This document shows positions 1-5,834 of a stretch of DNA of 5,834 nucleotides, in pieces. The notes beneath the pieces were generated by a model. It saw only the letters and a list, made by a program, of their open reading frames with translations, did not search any database and was not told where the DNA came from. This stretch comes from Chitinophagales bacterium. GTDB lineage: Bacteria; Bacteroidota; Bacteroidia; Chitinophagales; Chitinophagaceae. The translations under genes and the position numbers were made by a program. The stretch lies in NCBI GenBank assembly GCA_025355935.1, contig JANXYS010000381.1, forward strand, positions 1 through 5,834. Reading direction: 5' to 3'. Every line of letters starts with the position of its first letter. Position 1 is the first letter of the stretch.

Positions 1-11
1 AATTGCCTTCA

Positions 12-1937
12 TCACCGAAGTACCATCACAGTGCCTTTTAAAATTCTTTGTGGCTTTGGCAGATTAATTATATACACATACACACCCGGTGACACGTCCT
101 GCCCTTTATACCTGCCGTTCCAGGGGACATTAAAGTTTTTATTCTCAAACACTACTTGTCCGAAGCGGTCGAAAACCCTGAGCTCGAAACCAGGAAAAGC
201 ATTGAGTGCCGGAATGCTCCAGGTTGGGTTAATGCCATCGCCATTGGGAGTAAAAGCATTTGGAATAAATATTCCATTGAATACTTTTACCGATACTGAA
301 TCTGAACTCTTTCCGCAGCCATTGTTAGAAAGCACATCCAGCACGTAAGTGATATCAGCAACAGGATTTACGAGTGGATTAAGCGTTTGCGAATTAGTGA
401 TATTCATGAGCGGCGACCAGGTAAAAGATTTGTAAGTTCCAATGATGCTGCCGTCTAAAGCAGTTGTTTGGCCTTTAACGATAAGTTTATCCGGCCCTGC
501 TGCGGCAAGTGCGCGCTCGTAAACCGTAATTGCCGTTTGCGCGGTATCTGAACAACCAGCCGAATTACTTACTATTACCTTGTAGGTAACCGAACTGGAC
601 GGTATGGCGGTAGGATTGCTAATGCTGTCAGAAGAAAGGCCGTTGGATGGAAGCCATAAGTAACGCACCCCTCCACTTGCCTGCAAGCGAATGCTATCAC
701 GTTGACAAATCACCGATGAGGCGGGAGATACCACGGCAATAGGCCCGGCATTAACTGCTATACCCGTACTGGCATTTCCAATACACCCGAATGAAGTTGT
801 CCCTAAAACAGAATAAGTACCAGCCTGCGAAGGTTGAATATTTGTAACCGGAACATCCGGCCCTGAAGCAGCAAAACTGCCCGGGCCAGTCCAGGAATAG
901 CTGGCGGCACCACCCGCGCTTAGCATTCCGGTACTTCCAGCGCAAACCGGCCCGTTGTTGCTGGCGGTAACTATGGGGTTTGCATTTATAATAACCGAAA
1001 TTGGCGGGGAGGATATTTTGCATTGAGGTGAACCCAGGTTTCCGGCTTCCGCAACATTTAATCGATACTCGTAATTTCCGACGGCTGAAGTAGCGGGAAA
1101 ATTCCGGCTCAGGGATGTCGTGTTTGCGCCAGGAATGTCTGTCCAGCTATTTCCGTTGAAGCGTTGCTGCCATATAAAAGATGGATTATTAAAGCCCCCG
1201 CTAACATTGCAATTAAAAGTAAATGATCTGTTTATTCCTTCACAAATATTAATTTGATTAGTGGATTGGCCGTTAACCGAGGGCGTTAGTAACGGTCCGC
1301 AAGGTCTGAAAGTGATATCATCAAGTGCAAGATCATTGCCGCACCCCCCTACCGCGTTGTTTACGATACGGAGCACTATATCGGAACCTGCAGCCGGTGT
1401 TTTAAAAAAGAAACCGTACTGATTCCAGGTAGGAGAGCTTGTAGGAGGGATTTTGCCTGTTTGATAGCTTGCAAGTATGGCGCCTGATGTATTCTCGATA
1501 AAGAAAGTTAAATCGGGTTGACTTGATGCACCACCGCAGGATGAAGGAAGTATAATATTCAATACCCAGGCTGCAAACTCATAAGTGCTGTTTCCGCAAA
1601 GCCCCCTTACTGTATCAACATAAAAAGCACTGGGCTGCAACGCAGCATTTACCAGCATAAAATAGCCATTGCCCGTATGATCGCTGGGGAGGCTATGCCA
1701 GGTGTTGCCGAAACAGGAGTTACTGTTACTTCTAACTGTATAAAAACCATCCGGAGGACAATCGTTTGTAACAAAGGTATACCCTGTAGCTGCGGCTGAA
1801 AGCGGGGCTCCGGGATTACTACCACTGCCAAAAGTTATGTTGATGATCGGATCTCCCAGGCTGCCCTGGCAAAGCTGGGCATTACATGGAAGAGATATAA
1901 TGAATAAAAGAAGCGAATAAAAACATTTTGATAGCAT
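12..1937 (-). CDS. Secreted multi-domain surface protein with Ig/PKD-like repeats and a type B T9SS C-terminal sorting domain
   Basis: Complete 641-residue protein with its TGA stop at 12-14. Residues 1-20 are a signal peptide (MLSKC, hydrophobic core, cut probably before Gln21), which supports this ATG; no good Shine-Dalgarno precedes it, as usual in Bacteroidetes. Residues about 22-214 form a Cys-rich beta-sandwich-like domain of the carbohydrate-binding/MAM-like kind, with the motifs DHTGNGYFMLVNA (86-98), CGNSTYEFAAW (114-124) and NDLALDDITFRPCGP (201-215). Residues about 218-555 are four Ig/PKD-like segments with boundaries near 320, 399 and 477, showing recurring patterns such as CxGxxxxLxAxG and GTYSV. 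Residues 556-641 match the gliding-motility CTERM family (CHU_C): IPNAFTPNGDGIN, LRVFDRFGQVVFE, WNGRYKGQDVSPGVYVY. That domain sends a protein through type IX secretion to the cell surface or medium. No catalytic motif is visible, so adhesion or glycan binding is inferred. It lies 106 bases downstream of the GH5 gene on the same strand. Confidence 0.9.
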   Translation of the reverse strand: MLSKCFYSLLLFIISLPCNAQLCQGSLGDPIINITFGSGSNPGAPLSAAATGYTFVTNDCPPDGFYTVRSNSNSCFGNTWHSLPSDHTGNGYFMLVNAALQPSAFYVDTVRGLCGNSTYEFAAWVLNIILPSSCGGASSQPDLTFFIENTSGAILASYQTGKIPPTSSPTWNQYGFFFKTPAAGSDIVLRIVNNAVGGCGNDLALDDITFRPCGPLLTPSVNGQSTNQINICEGINRSFTFNCNVSGGFNNPSFIWQQRFNGNSWTDIPGANTTSLSRNFPATSAVGNYEYRLNVAEAGNLGSPQCKISSPPISVIINANPIVTASNNGPVCAGSTGMLSAGGAASYSWTGPGSFAASGPDVPVTNIQPSQAGTYSVLGTTSFGCIGNASTGIAVNAGPIAVVSPASSVICQRDSIRLQASGGVRYLWLPSNGLSSDSISNPTAIPSSSVTYKVIVSNSAGCSDTAQTAITVYERALAAAGPDKLIVKGQTTALDGSIIGTYKSFTWSPLMNITNSQTLNPLVNPVADITYVLDVLSNNGCGKSSDSVSVKVFNGIFIPNAFTPNGDGINPTWSIPALNAFPGFELRVFDRFGQVVFENKNFNVPWNGRYKGQDVSPGVYVYIINLPKPQRILKGTVMVLR

Positions 1938-1979
1938 GCGTTACAAATATCTTTAATCAGAAGCAGAAATGATTTTATT

Positions 1980-2029
1980 TTAAAAAATTACTTTTTTTAA
2001 TTATTCCGGCTTACTTCCTTAGCAACCGG
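1980..2029 (-). terminator. Possible weak terminator region between the GH5 and surface-protein genes
   Basis: On the minus strand, just after the GH5 stop codon, there is a short GC hairpin (2006-2029, CCGGTT pairing with AGCCGG across a 12-base loop, one G-T pair). It is followed by an all-AT hairpin (1980-2000, TTAAAAAA pairing with TTTTTTAA across a five-base loop). The second gives a T-run on the transcript. The GC stem is short and its T-run lies some distance away, so termination is only suggested; the two genes could still be co-transcribed. Confidence 0.3.
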
Positions 2030-2043
2030 TATCTAGCCGCTCC

Positions 2044-3828
2044 TCAATTATCTTCTTTGATACTATTGGTAGGTACTGTTTCTGGAGTTACAAACTGCAT
2101 ATAATTAAGGTTGAATCCTCCCCTCACTACTAATACTTTCATCATGTTAGTACCTTTTTGTAGGGTAACATTTTTCACTAAGGTATTTTTCCAGGTTTGG
2201 AAGTGACCAGTATTTGGCAGGGGCACAAAACCACTGACTGCAGTTCCGTTAATGAACAACTGTACCATCCCACCGTTTATAGGTGACGATGTGCGAACCT
2301 TAACATCGTATGTTCCGGCTTCCGGGGCACTTAAAGAGTAAAGTAGCCATTCGCCGTCCTGCATGTAGCCAATGTTAAAACCATTTGTTAACCGGTCAGC
2401 GCAAGGCTCAATATCAACGCCGTCATTCCTGTATTGGCCGCCTTTATTCCACTCCACATGGTAGGTATCATCAACCCAGTAATTAGCGGAATCAATATCG
2501 TGGTAGGCGATACCAGCGCGCCCGAGATCGTAGTCACAAGCATAAACTGTAAGGTTAGGTTTGATAACATGAGGTTTAAAAGCAACTGTTTCCTCTGTAG
2601 TCACCTGGCGCATAATCGCATCCGTTACATCCTTATGGAAGATGTTATTTTGATTTTTAGTATCTGCCGCATATCTCATTAATGACGATAAGGCTTCCTC
2701 TGATGTTGGCTTCCTTCCAAATCCTTTCCAATACTCAAGCAGTTGCTTATACCCATCATTTAATTTCACTTGTAACGGGTTATTAAGTCCTGATTTTTTC
2801 AAAGGCCATAAGGTCCAGCCTATCTTGTTTCTTTCGCAAAGCCTGATCACTTCAGTCATCCAGGTATTGGAGTTCTCCCCGGTTTCGCCCAACCATATCG
2901 GTACATTATATTTCTTGCGGTAATCCAGGAACTTTTTAATTGATCCATCATGAGTATTGTTCCAGTATTTATGGAAACTCATTACCGTATTATCATCCCA
3001 TAAAGGGAAAAATCCTTCGTAATTGTTACCCCAGCAATTACCTTCAATAATGATGATGTGTTTCTTATCGATTCTCCGAATTGCTGTGGTGAGTTGCTTG
3101 TACATCGCTACCAGCGGCTTGTTTAGTTTTTCAGAACAACCATTTTTATCATTGGCATTTTGGAATCCCCAATTCGGTTCATTTATAAGATCGTACCCGC
3201 CGATCCAATCCTCATTTACATACCGGGCTGCAAACTTTTCCCAAAGTGCGATGGTCTTCTTACGATTTGCTTCGCTCTGCCAAAGGGAGGGCTTTGTTTT
3301 ATCGCGATCGGAAATGGCGTTATCGTTACCTTGTCCGCCGGGCGTTGCGTGCAGATCTAATATTAAATAGATCTTATTTGCTTTACACCAGGATAACAGA
3401 CTATCAGTTAATTGAAACCCTTTTTCAATCCAGGTATTTTTTCCGGCAACTGGCTCCTGGTCCACTGGCAGGGTATAGAGATTAAAATGCATGGGAAGAC
3501 GGATGGCATTAAACCCCCAGGAGGCTAGAGAATCTACGTCGGCTTTAGTGCAATGGTTTGCAATCCAATAATTGTAAAACTTTTCCGTATTTTCCTTGCC
3601 CACAAGTGCTTCTATTTTCCCTTTTATTTCGGTTTGATTGCCCGCAATACCCCCCAATTGCATCATATATGGTTCCTGCAGCATCCAGCCGCCCAAGCCC
3701 ATACCCTTTAAAATTACTTCCTGCCCATTTGCATTAATAATAGTTCCCCCTTTCACCTTTAATGATTGCGAATAAGAGACGAAACCGAAAAAGAGAAACA
3801 TAAATAAGAAGGTGTAAATGCGCATCAT
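2044..3828 (-). CDS. Secreted GH5-family glycoside hydrolase with C-terminal CBM6-like module
   Basis: Complete 594-residue protein. Residues 1-20 are a signal peptide (FLFMFLFFGFVSYS, then Gln21), supporting the start; MM at the beginning leaves the exact Met uncertain by one codon. Residues about 22-370 are a clan GH-A (alpha/beta)8 barrel of family GH5: GMGLGGWML (42-50), Arg110 in FNAIRLPM, His160 in DLHATPGGQ, acid/base Glu217 in LINEPNW, His286/Tyr288 in SFHKYW, nucleophile Glu315 in IWLGETGENS, and the aromatic WTLWPLKKSG (338-347). All expected catalytic residues are present, so it should be an active beta-glycan hydrolase; subfamily and substrate (glucan, mannan or other) cannot be settled here. 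Residues about 427-580 resemble CBM6: YDLGRAGIAYHDID, QYRNDGVDIEPC, GFNIGYMQDGEWLLY, ending NYMQF. The usual AED near the module start reads ACD (Cys431). There is no T9SS sorting domain, so a periplasmic or Sec-only destination is likely. Confidence 0.92.
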   Translation of the reverse strand: MMRIYTFLFMFLFFGFVSYSQSLKVKGGTIINANGQEVILKGMGLGGWMLQEPYMMQLGGIAGNQTEIKGKIEALVGKENTEKFYNYWIANHCTKADVDSLASWGFNAIRLPMHFNLYTLPVDQEPVAGKNTWIEKGFQLTDSLLSWCKANKIYLILDLHATPGGQGNDNAISDRDKTKPSLWQSEANRKKTIALWEKFAARYVNEDWIGGYDLINEPNWGFQNANDKNGCSEKLNKPLVAMYKQLTTAIRRIDKKHIIIIEGNCWGNNYEGFFPLWDDNTVMSFHKYWNNTHDGSIKKFLDYRKKYNVPIWLGETGENSNTWMTEVIRLCERNKIGWTLWPLKKSGLNNPLQVKLNDGYKQLLEYWKGFGRKPTSEEALSSLMRYAADTKNQNNIFHKDVTDAIMRQVTTEETVAFKPHVIKPNLTVYACDYDLGRAGIAYHDIDSANYWVDDTYHVEWNKGGQYRNDGVDIEPCADRLTNGFNIGYMQDGEWLLYSLSAPEAGTYDVKVRTSSPINGGMVQLFINGTAVSGFVPLPNTGHFQTWKNTLVKNVTLQKGTNMMKVLVVRGGFNLNYMQFVTPETVPTNSIKEDN

Positions 3829-4290
3829 AAATAATTAATAGTAAAGATGGTTAATAGAAAAATGGGTAAGCGGGGAGTTGTAATAAAACTAAGAAAAAAA
3901 ATTTGAAGATGTCTCCAATTCAAATGGATTGTATAAAAACCATAAGCATGAAAGTTCCAAGAATAGTATTTTAGAGGAAAAAGAGGACGGAGGTAAAAAT
4001 GATTGTAGTTAATCGGGATATAAATATGCCAGGTTTCATTAGATAGATAAAGTGAGCCATGGCAAATTTAAAAAGTGAGTTATAACCATGCTCATATTAA
4101 TAGCGTTTCCAAGATAACTTAACTGCATAATTCAGAAGGGGAATTTCAGAGGGAGGTCCTTAAAAATTATGGCTTTGGAAGGCCTTGGACTGCATTTTGA
4201 ACAATTTAGTCCTTAACGGGAGGGAAAGAAAATAACTCGTTATGTTTAAGCTGTAGTGCGAATTTCCATTTTTCAAGTAGTAAAGTAAAT
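3829..4290. other. Intergenic stretch of about 460 bases with no recognisable gene
   Basis: No convincing coding sequence was found on either strand. The part next to 3828 must hold the GH5 promoter, but no clear Bacteroidetes -33/-7 pair (TTG and TAnnTTTG) could be placed. Small structures seen: a 7-bp inverted repeat ATTTGAA/TTCAAAT at 3901-3925; a 5-bp GGACT/AGTCC stem at 4187-4212 with an inner TTG/CAA pair; and an 8-base direct repeat GTCCTTAA at 4156-4163 and 4209-4216. One minus-strand frame between about 4280 and 3974 has only two stops (4160-4162 and 4097-4099), but its peptide resembles nothing I recognise. The stretch may be decayed element DNA. Confidence 0.6.
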
Positions 4291-4330
4291 AACAAAGGGT
4301 TTCAAACCAATCCGTTTAAAACCCTTTGTT
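4291..4330. repeat. 40-base near-perfect palindrome, terminator-like hairpin after the tRNA fragment
   Basis: AACAAAGGGTTTCAAAC at 4291-4307 pairs with GTTTAAAACCCTTTGTT at 4314-4330 around the loop CAATCC. This makes a 17-bp stem with a single mismatched position, which is a G-U pair in the minus-strand transcript. It begins nine bases beyond the tRNA 3' end, reading on the minus strand. A stem this long is not chance. No long T-run follows on the minus strand, so it may be a tRNA-operon terminator lacking a strong U-tract, a processing signal or a recombination-related structure. Confidence 0.8.
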
Positions 4331-4338
4331 ATAACCTG

Positions 4339-4380
4339 TGGGCCCACATGGATTTGAACTATGGACCCTCTGATTATGAG
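4339..4380 (-). tRNA. 3' half of a CAU-anticodon tRNA (elongator Met or Ile2 type), truncated and not functional
   Basis: Read on the minus strand, the 42 bases match tRNA positions 32-73: anticodon loop CTCATAA (anticodon CAT at 4378-4376), anticodon-stem 3' strand TCAGA, five-base variable loop GGGTC, T-arm CATAG-TTCAAAT-CCATG, acceptor 3' strand TGGGCCC and discriminator A at 4339. CCA is not encoded. The 5' half (acceptor GGGCCCA, D-arm, anticodon-stem 5' strand) is absent; the bases beyond 4380 are transposase remnant and cannot pair. One T-stem pair is A-C, a sign of decay. The anticodon stem lacks the GGG/CCC of initiator tRNA, leaving elongator Met or lysidine-modified Ile2. A tRNA half starting at the anticodon loop is typical of an att site left by tyrosine-recombinase integration. 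Confidence 0.8.
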
Positions 4381-4743
4381 TATTTTATGATGGTTTGCCA
4401 GTACCCTGTGGAAGTTCTTTTTACACCTGTTCCTATGTTAGTCATTGCCTGACCCATAGGGCGGTAGTAGCAATCGTTTTCCTTTATTATAATGAAGCTT
4501 ATAAGTGTGATTAATGTATGCAAACACTATTACTTTACGCAACATACGGGGATTATAGCTGCTGGTACCGCCCGGCTTGTACTGGTCAATCAATGGCTGA
4601 ATATCTACCTGATCAAGTACTTTGTTTACCACACGTACAGGATAATTAACAGGCCCCAACTCATTAAGCCGCGGGGGAAGCAATATAATTTGTTGCTGTT
4701 CATAGGTTTTAGAAACAACTTTTAAATCGTTTCTCTTTTTCAT
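4381..4743 (-). pseudogene. IS1182-family transposase remnant, internally deleted and frameshifted
   Basis: From ATG at 4743-4741 the frame reads MKKRNDLKVV, LLPPRLNELGPVNYPVRVVN, IQPLIDQYKPGGTSSYNPRM and LRKVIVFAYINHTY. This is the conserved N-terminal region of Bacteroidetes IS1182-type transposases, about the first 80 residues. At about 4500 it jumps to HYNK, which in intact proteins lies far downstream, so the catalytic centre is deleted. An extra G near 4482 shifts the frame. Reading on from 4481 gives ENDCYYRPMGQAMTNIG then KRTSTGYWQTIIKY, matching the family's (E)xDCYYCPMGQ-type segment with one of its Cys residues changed to Arg. The match continues to about 4381, where the tRNA half starts, and the TAA stop at 4376-4374 lies inside the anticodon loop. 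In the unshifted frame the ORF ends at 4438. An ATG at 4761 is also in frame but gives six non-family residues. Family assignment is from remembered motifs. Confidence 0.8.
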
Positions 4744-4796
4744 ACTTAATAAGACAATCAAAAGACCAACAACGATTCTTTTTTAAACACTCTTTT

Positions 4797-4814
4797 TATT
4801 CACTTATGTGAATA
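4797..4814. repeat. Short hairpin in the IS leader
   Basis: TATTCAC at 4797-4803 pairs perfectly with GTGAATA at 4808-4814 around a four-base loop. It lies between the IS end and the transposase start. Hairpins in this position can hide the transposase start in transcripts entering from outside the element, but here that is only a possibility. The plus strand has TTTTT just upstream rather than downstream of it. Confidence 0.5.
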
Positions 4815-4837
4815 CCAAAAAATTTAAAATAAAAAAA

Positions 4838-4859
4838 GCTGCCCCTTTGAGATAGCCTC
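4838..4859 (-). repeat. Terminal inverted-repeat-like end of the IS1182-type element
   Basis: Minus strand, starting at 4859: GAGGCTATCTCAAAGGGGC, then AGC and a T-run. The pattern GAGGCTxTCTCAAA is a common end sequence of IS1182-type elements in Bacteroidetes. It lies about 95 bases upstream of the transposase ATG, where an IS end is expected. The partner end is not present as a good copy in the window, so the call rests on motif and position. Confidence 0.65.
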
Positions 4860-5046
4860 ATTTCTTAAAAAAAATGGTTTTACCATTTTTAGCAGAGGCT
4901 CTTGCTGCATCGAGAATGCTAACAACAATTAAATTATTTTCAGGCGAATAAACCCCGTAATGTGGTATTTTTATTTTTCCTCTTACCACATCAGCTAAAT
5001 AAGAAGAAGGGTCTTCATATACATCAATGTCTTTTGCTGTAAACTG
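4858..5046 (-). pseudogene. C-terminal remnant of a Gfo/Idh/MocA-family oxidoreductase
   Basis: An open minus-strand stretch of 62 codons ending at TGA 4860-4858. It reads QFTAKDIDVYEDPSSYLADV, then VRGKIKIPHYGVYSPENNLI and ILDAARASAKNGKTIFFKK. This is the typical C-terminal end of Gfo/Idh/MocA sugar-type dehydrogenases: DxxxYEDPxxYLADVVRGK, SxENN, VxxILDAARxSAKxGKTxxF. An in-frame TAA at 5049-5047 stands just before it, and no family sequence is seen further upstream, so the NAD-binding fold and most of the protein are lost. The TGA shares bases with the IS end (TGAGGC), so the IS may supply the stop or have inserted right at it. No start codon or promoter is evident, so it is not expected to be expressed. 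Confidence 0.8.
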
Positions 5047-5196
5047 TTAACCGCTGCTCAATATAATAAACGAAAAACATGACAACAACAAAATAGAACT
5101 AGAAACCGACAGCAAATTATTTGTCGTTATTAATTTTATGTAAAGTGCTTACAATCTTTTATTTTCATACAATAATAAAAACCTAACACGAGCCAA

Positions 5197-5834
5197 ATGC
5201 CAGAAAAAACAACCAACAATTCAAGGCGCTCCTTTCTTACCAAATTTGCCAAAGGAGTGGTAGGAGCTTCACTTGGTCCATCTATCATTAGCGCAGCAGA
5301 CCGTAGACGAAACATTGAATCTTTAACGAGAGCTGTTCAAAATTATTCGCCCAACGATCAAATACAGATAGCGCTTATTGGTGCCGGCGGCATGGGTACT
5401 GCCGATGCAAATACCGCTATTACTGTGCCTGGGGTAAAGCTTATTGCAGCGTGCGACTTGTATGATGGCCGACTTGCAGATGCAAAAAAGAAATGGGGCA
5501 ATGATATTTTTACCACCAGAGATTACCGTGAAATATTAAACAGGAAAGATATTGATGCCGTGATAATAGGCACACCCGATCATTGGCATAAAGATATTGC
5601 TGTGGCTGCAATGAATGCGGGCAAATCAGTGTATTGCGAAAAGCCTATGGTTCATGATATAAGCGAGGGGCCGGGAATGGTAGCTGCACAAAATAAAAAC
5701 AAAGTAATATTTGAAGTGGGCAGCCAGGGCCTTAGCTCTTTAGGCAATGAAAAGGCAAAAGAATTATTGAAGGATGGGGCTATAGGAAAATTAAATTATG
5801 CAGAAGGTTTTTGGTCACGCATGTCGCCCACAGG
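5197..5834 (+). CDS. Tat-exported Gfo/Idh/MocA-family NAD(P)-dependent oxidoreductase (N-terminal part, runs off the window)
   Basis: 212 codons are present, open at the right edge; the family is usually 350-480 residues, so roughly half is seen. The ATG at 5197 gives a twin-arginine signal, NNSRRSFLTKFAKG (7-20), followed by a hydrophobic stretch to SIISA, indicating export of a folded protein with its cofactor. The Rossmann fold starts at about 56 with IALIGAGGMG (58-67, GxGxxG), then LIAACDLYDGR with the Asp after beta-2, GTPDHWH (125-131) and the hallmark EKP (148-150). VGSQGLSS and LLKDGAIGKLNYAEGFW follow at the start of the C-terminal alpha/beta domain. Substrate cannot be told; related Bacteroidetes proteins act on sugars and their derivatives, often glycosidases acting through NAD. 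No Shine-Dalgarno is seen; the leader before the ATG is A-rich (AATAATAAAAACC). The 147 bases upstream hold no gene. It stands head-to-head with a remnant of the same family. Confidence 0.9.
   Translation, partial: MPEKTTNNSRRSFLTKFAKGVVGASLGPSIISAADRRRNIESLTRAVQNYSPNDQIQIALIGAGGMGTADANTAITVPGVKLIAACDLYDGRLADAKKKWGNDIFTTRDYREILNRKDIDAVIIGTPDHWHKDIAVAAMNAGKSVYCEKPMVHDISEGPGMVAAQNKNKVIFEVGSQGLSSLGNEKAKELLKDGAIGKLNYAEGFWSRMSPT

Larger units (their letters stand above)
4381..4859 (-). mobile_element. Remnant of an IS1182-family insertion sequence
   Basis: The element runs on the minus strand from a terminal-repeat-like end at 4859 through an AT-rich leader and the start of a transposase gene at 4743 to a break at 4381. 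Complete IS1182-family elements are roughly 1.5-1.9 kb, so only about a quarter to a third remains. The central and distal transposase and the other end are missing. The left end abuts an oxidoreductase gene remnant and the right break abuts a tRNA 3' half, so the element cannot transpose by itself. No target-site duplication can be checked because the second end is lost. Confidence 0.75.

Noticed and set aside
31..348. Plus-strand open frame of 105 codons opposite the sorting domain.
   Set aside because: It is antisense to a well-supported coding region, has no family motifs, and is best explained as a shadow frame.
1944..1951. GATATTTG on the minus strand as a -7 promoter box (TAnnTTTG) for the surface-protein gene.
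   Set aside because: It ends only six bases before the ATG, which would give a nearly leaderless mRNA, and no TTG box lies at the right distance upstream.
3023..3485. Overlapping plus-strand open frames within the GH5 gene.
   Set aside because: They are antisense to the catalytic domain with all GH5 motifs in the opposite strand; shadow frames.
3905..3918. GAAGATGTCTCCAA, which loosely resembles the IS end GAGGCTATCTCAAA and could be the lost right end of the IS.
   Set aside because: Only 10 of 14 bases agree, no transposase-derived sequence lies next to it, and the tRNA half and palindrome intervene; chance similarity is likely.
3974..4280. A minus-strand frame with few stops, giving peptides such as KLFKMQSKAFQSHNF and GPPSEIPLLNYAVKLSWKRY.
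   Set aside because: It contains two in-frame TAA codons, has no start context and matches no family I recognise; not reported as a gene or pseudogene.
4492..4725. Plus-strand open frame of 77 codons opposite the transposase remnant.
   Set aside because: The minus strand carries clear IS1182 motifs over the same bases, and the plus-strand peptide shows none.

Overview
The window reads as chromosomal DNA of a Bacteroidetes bacterium, most likely Chitinophagaceae or a near relative. The basis is a type IX secretion (gliding CTERM) sorting domain, a GH5-CBM6 secreted glycosidase, a Tat-exported Gfo/Idh/MocA oxidoreductase, AT-rich intergenic DNA and the absence of Shine-Dalgarno sequences. No species can be named from the sequence alone.

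Left part (1-3828): two complete minus-strand genes. The upstream one (2044-3828) encodes a secreted GH5 glycoside hydrolase with a C-terminal CBM6-type module. About 100 bases downstream lies a 641-residue multi-domain surface protein (12-1937) with a signal peptide, a jelly-roll-like N-terminal domain, Ig/PKD-like repeats and a C-terminal type B T9SS sorting domain. Both face the cell exterior; a shared role in carbohydrate binding or degradation is plausible but inferred.

Middle part (3829-4859): a 460-base stretch without a recognisable gene, then a patchwork of remnants, all on the minus strand. From the right: a terminal-repeat-like end of an IS1182-family insertion sequence (4838-4859); a transposase remnant (4743 to 4381) in which the N-terminus is joined directly to a C-terminal piece through a large internal deletion plus a one-base frameshift; then, at 4380/4381, an abrupt switch to the 3' half of a CAU-anticodon tRNA (4339-4380), starting exactly at the anticodon loop; then a 40-base near-perfect palindrome (4291-4330). 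A tRNA 3' half starting at the anticodon loop is the usual trace of site-specific integration, so this junction may be the end of an integrative element.

Right part (4858-5834): a 62-residue C-terminal remnant of a Gfo/Idh/MocA-type oxidoreductase on the minus strand, whose TGA stop overlaps the IS end, followed head-to-head by the start of an intact Tat-signal Gfo/Idh/MocA oxidoreductase on the plus strand that runs off the window. No complete novel defence or mobile system is visible. The most noteworthy structure is the layered oxidoreductase remnant / IS / tRNA-half junction.
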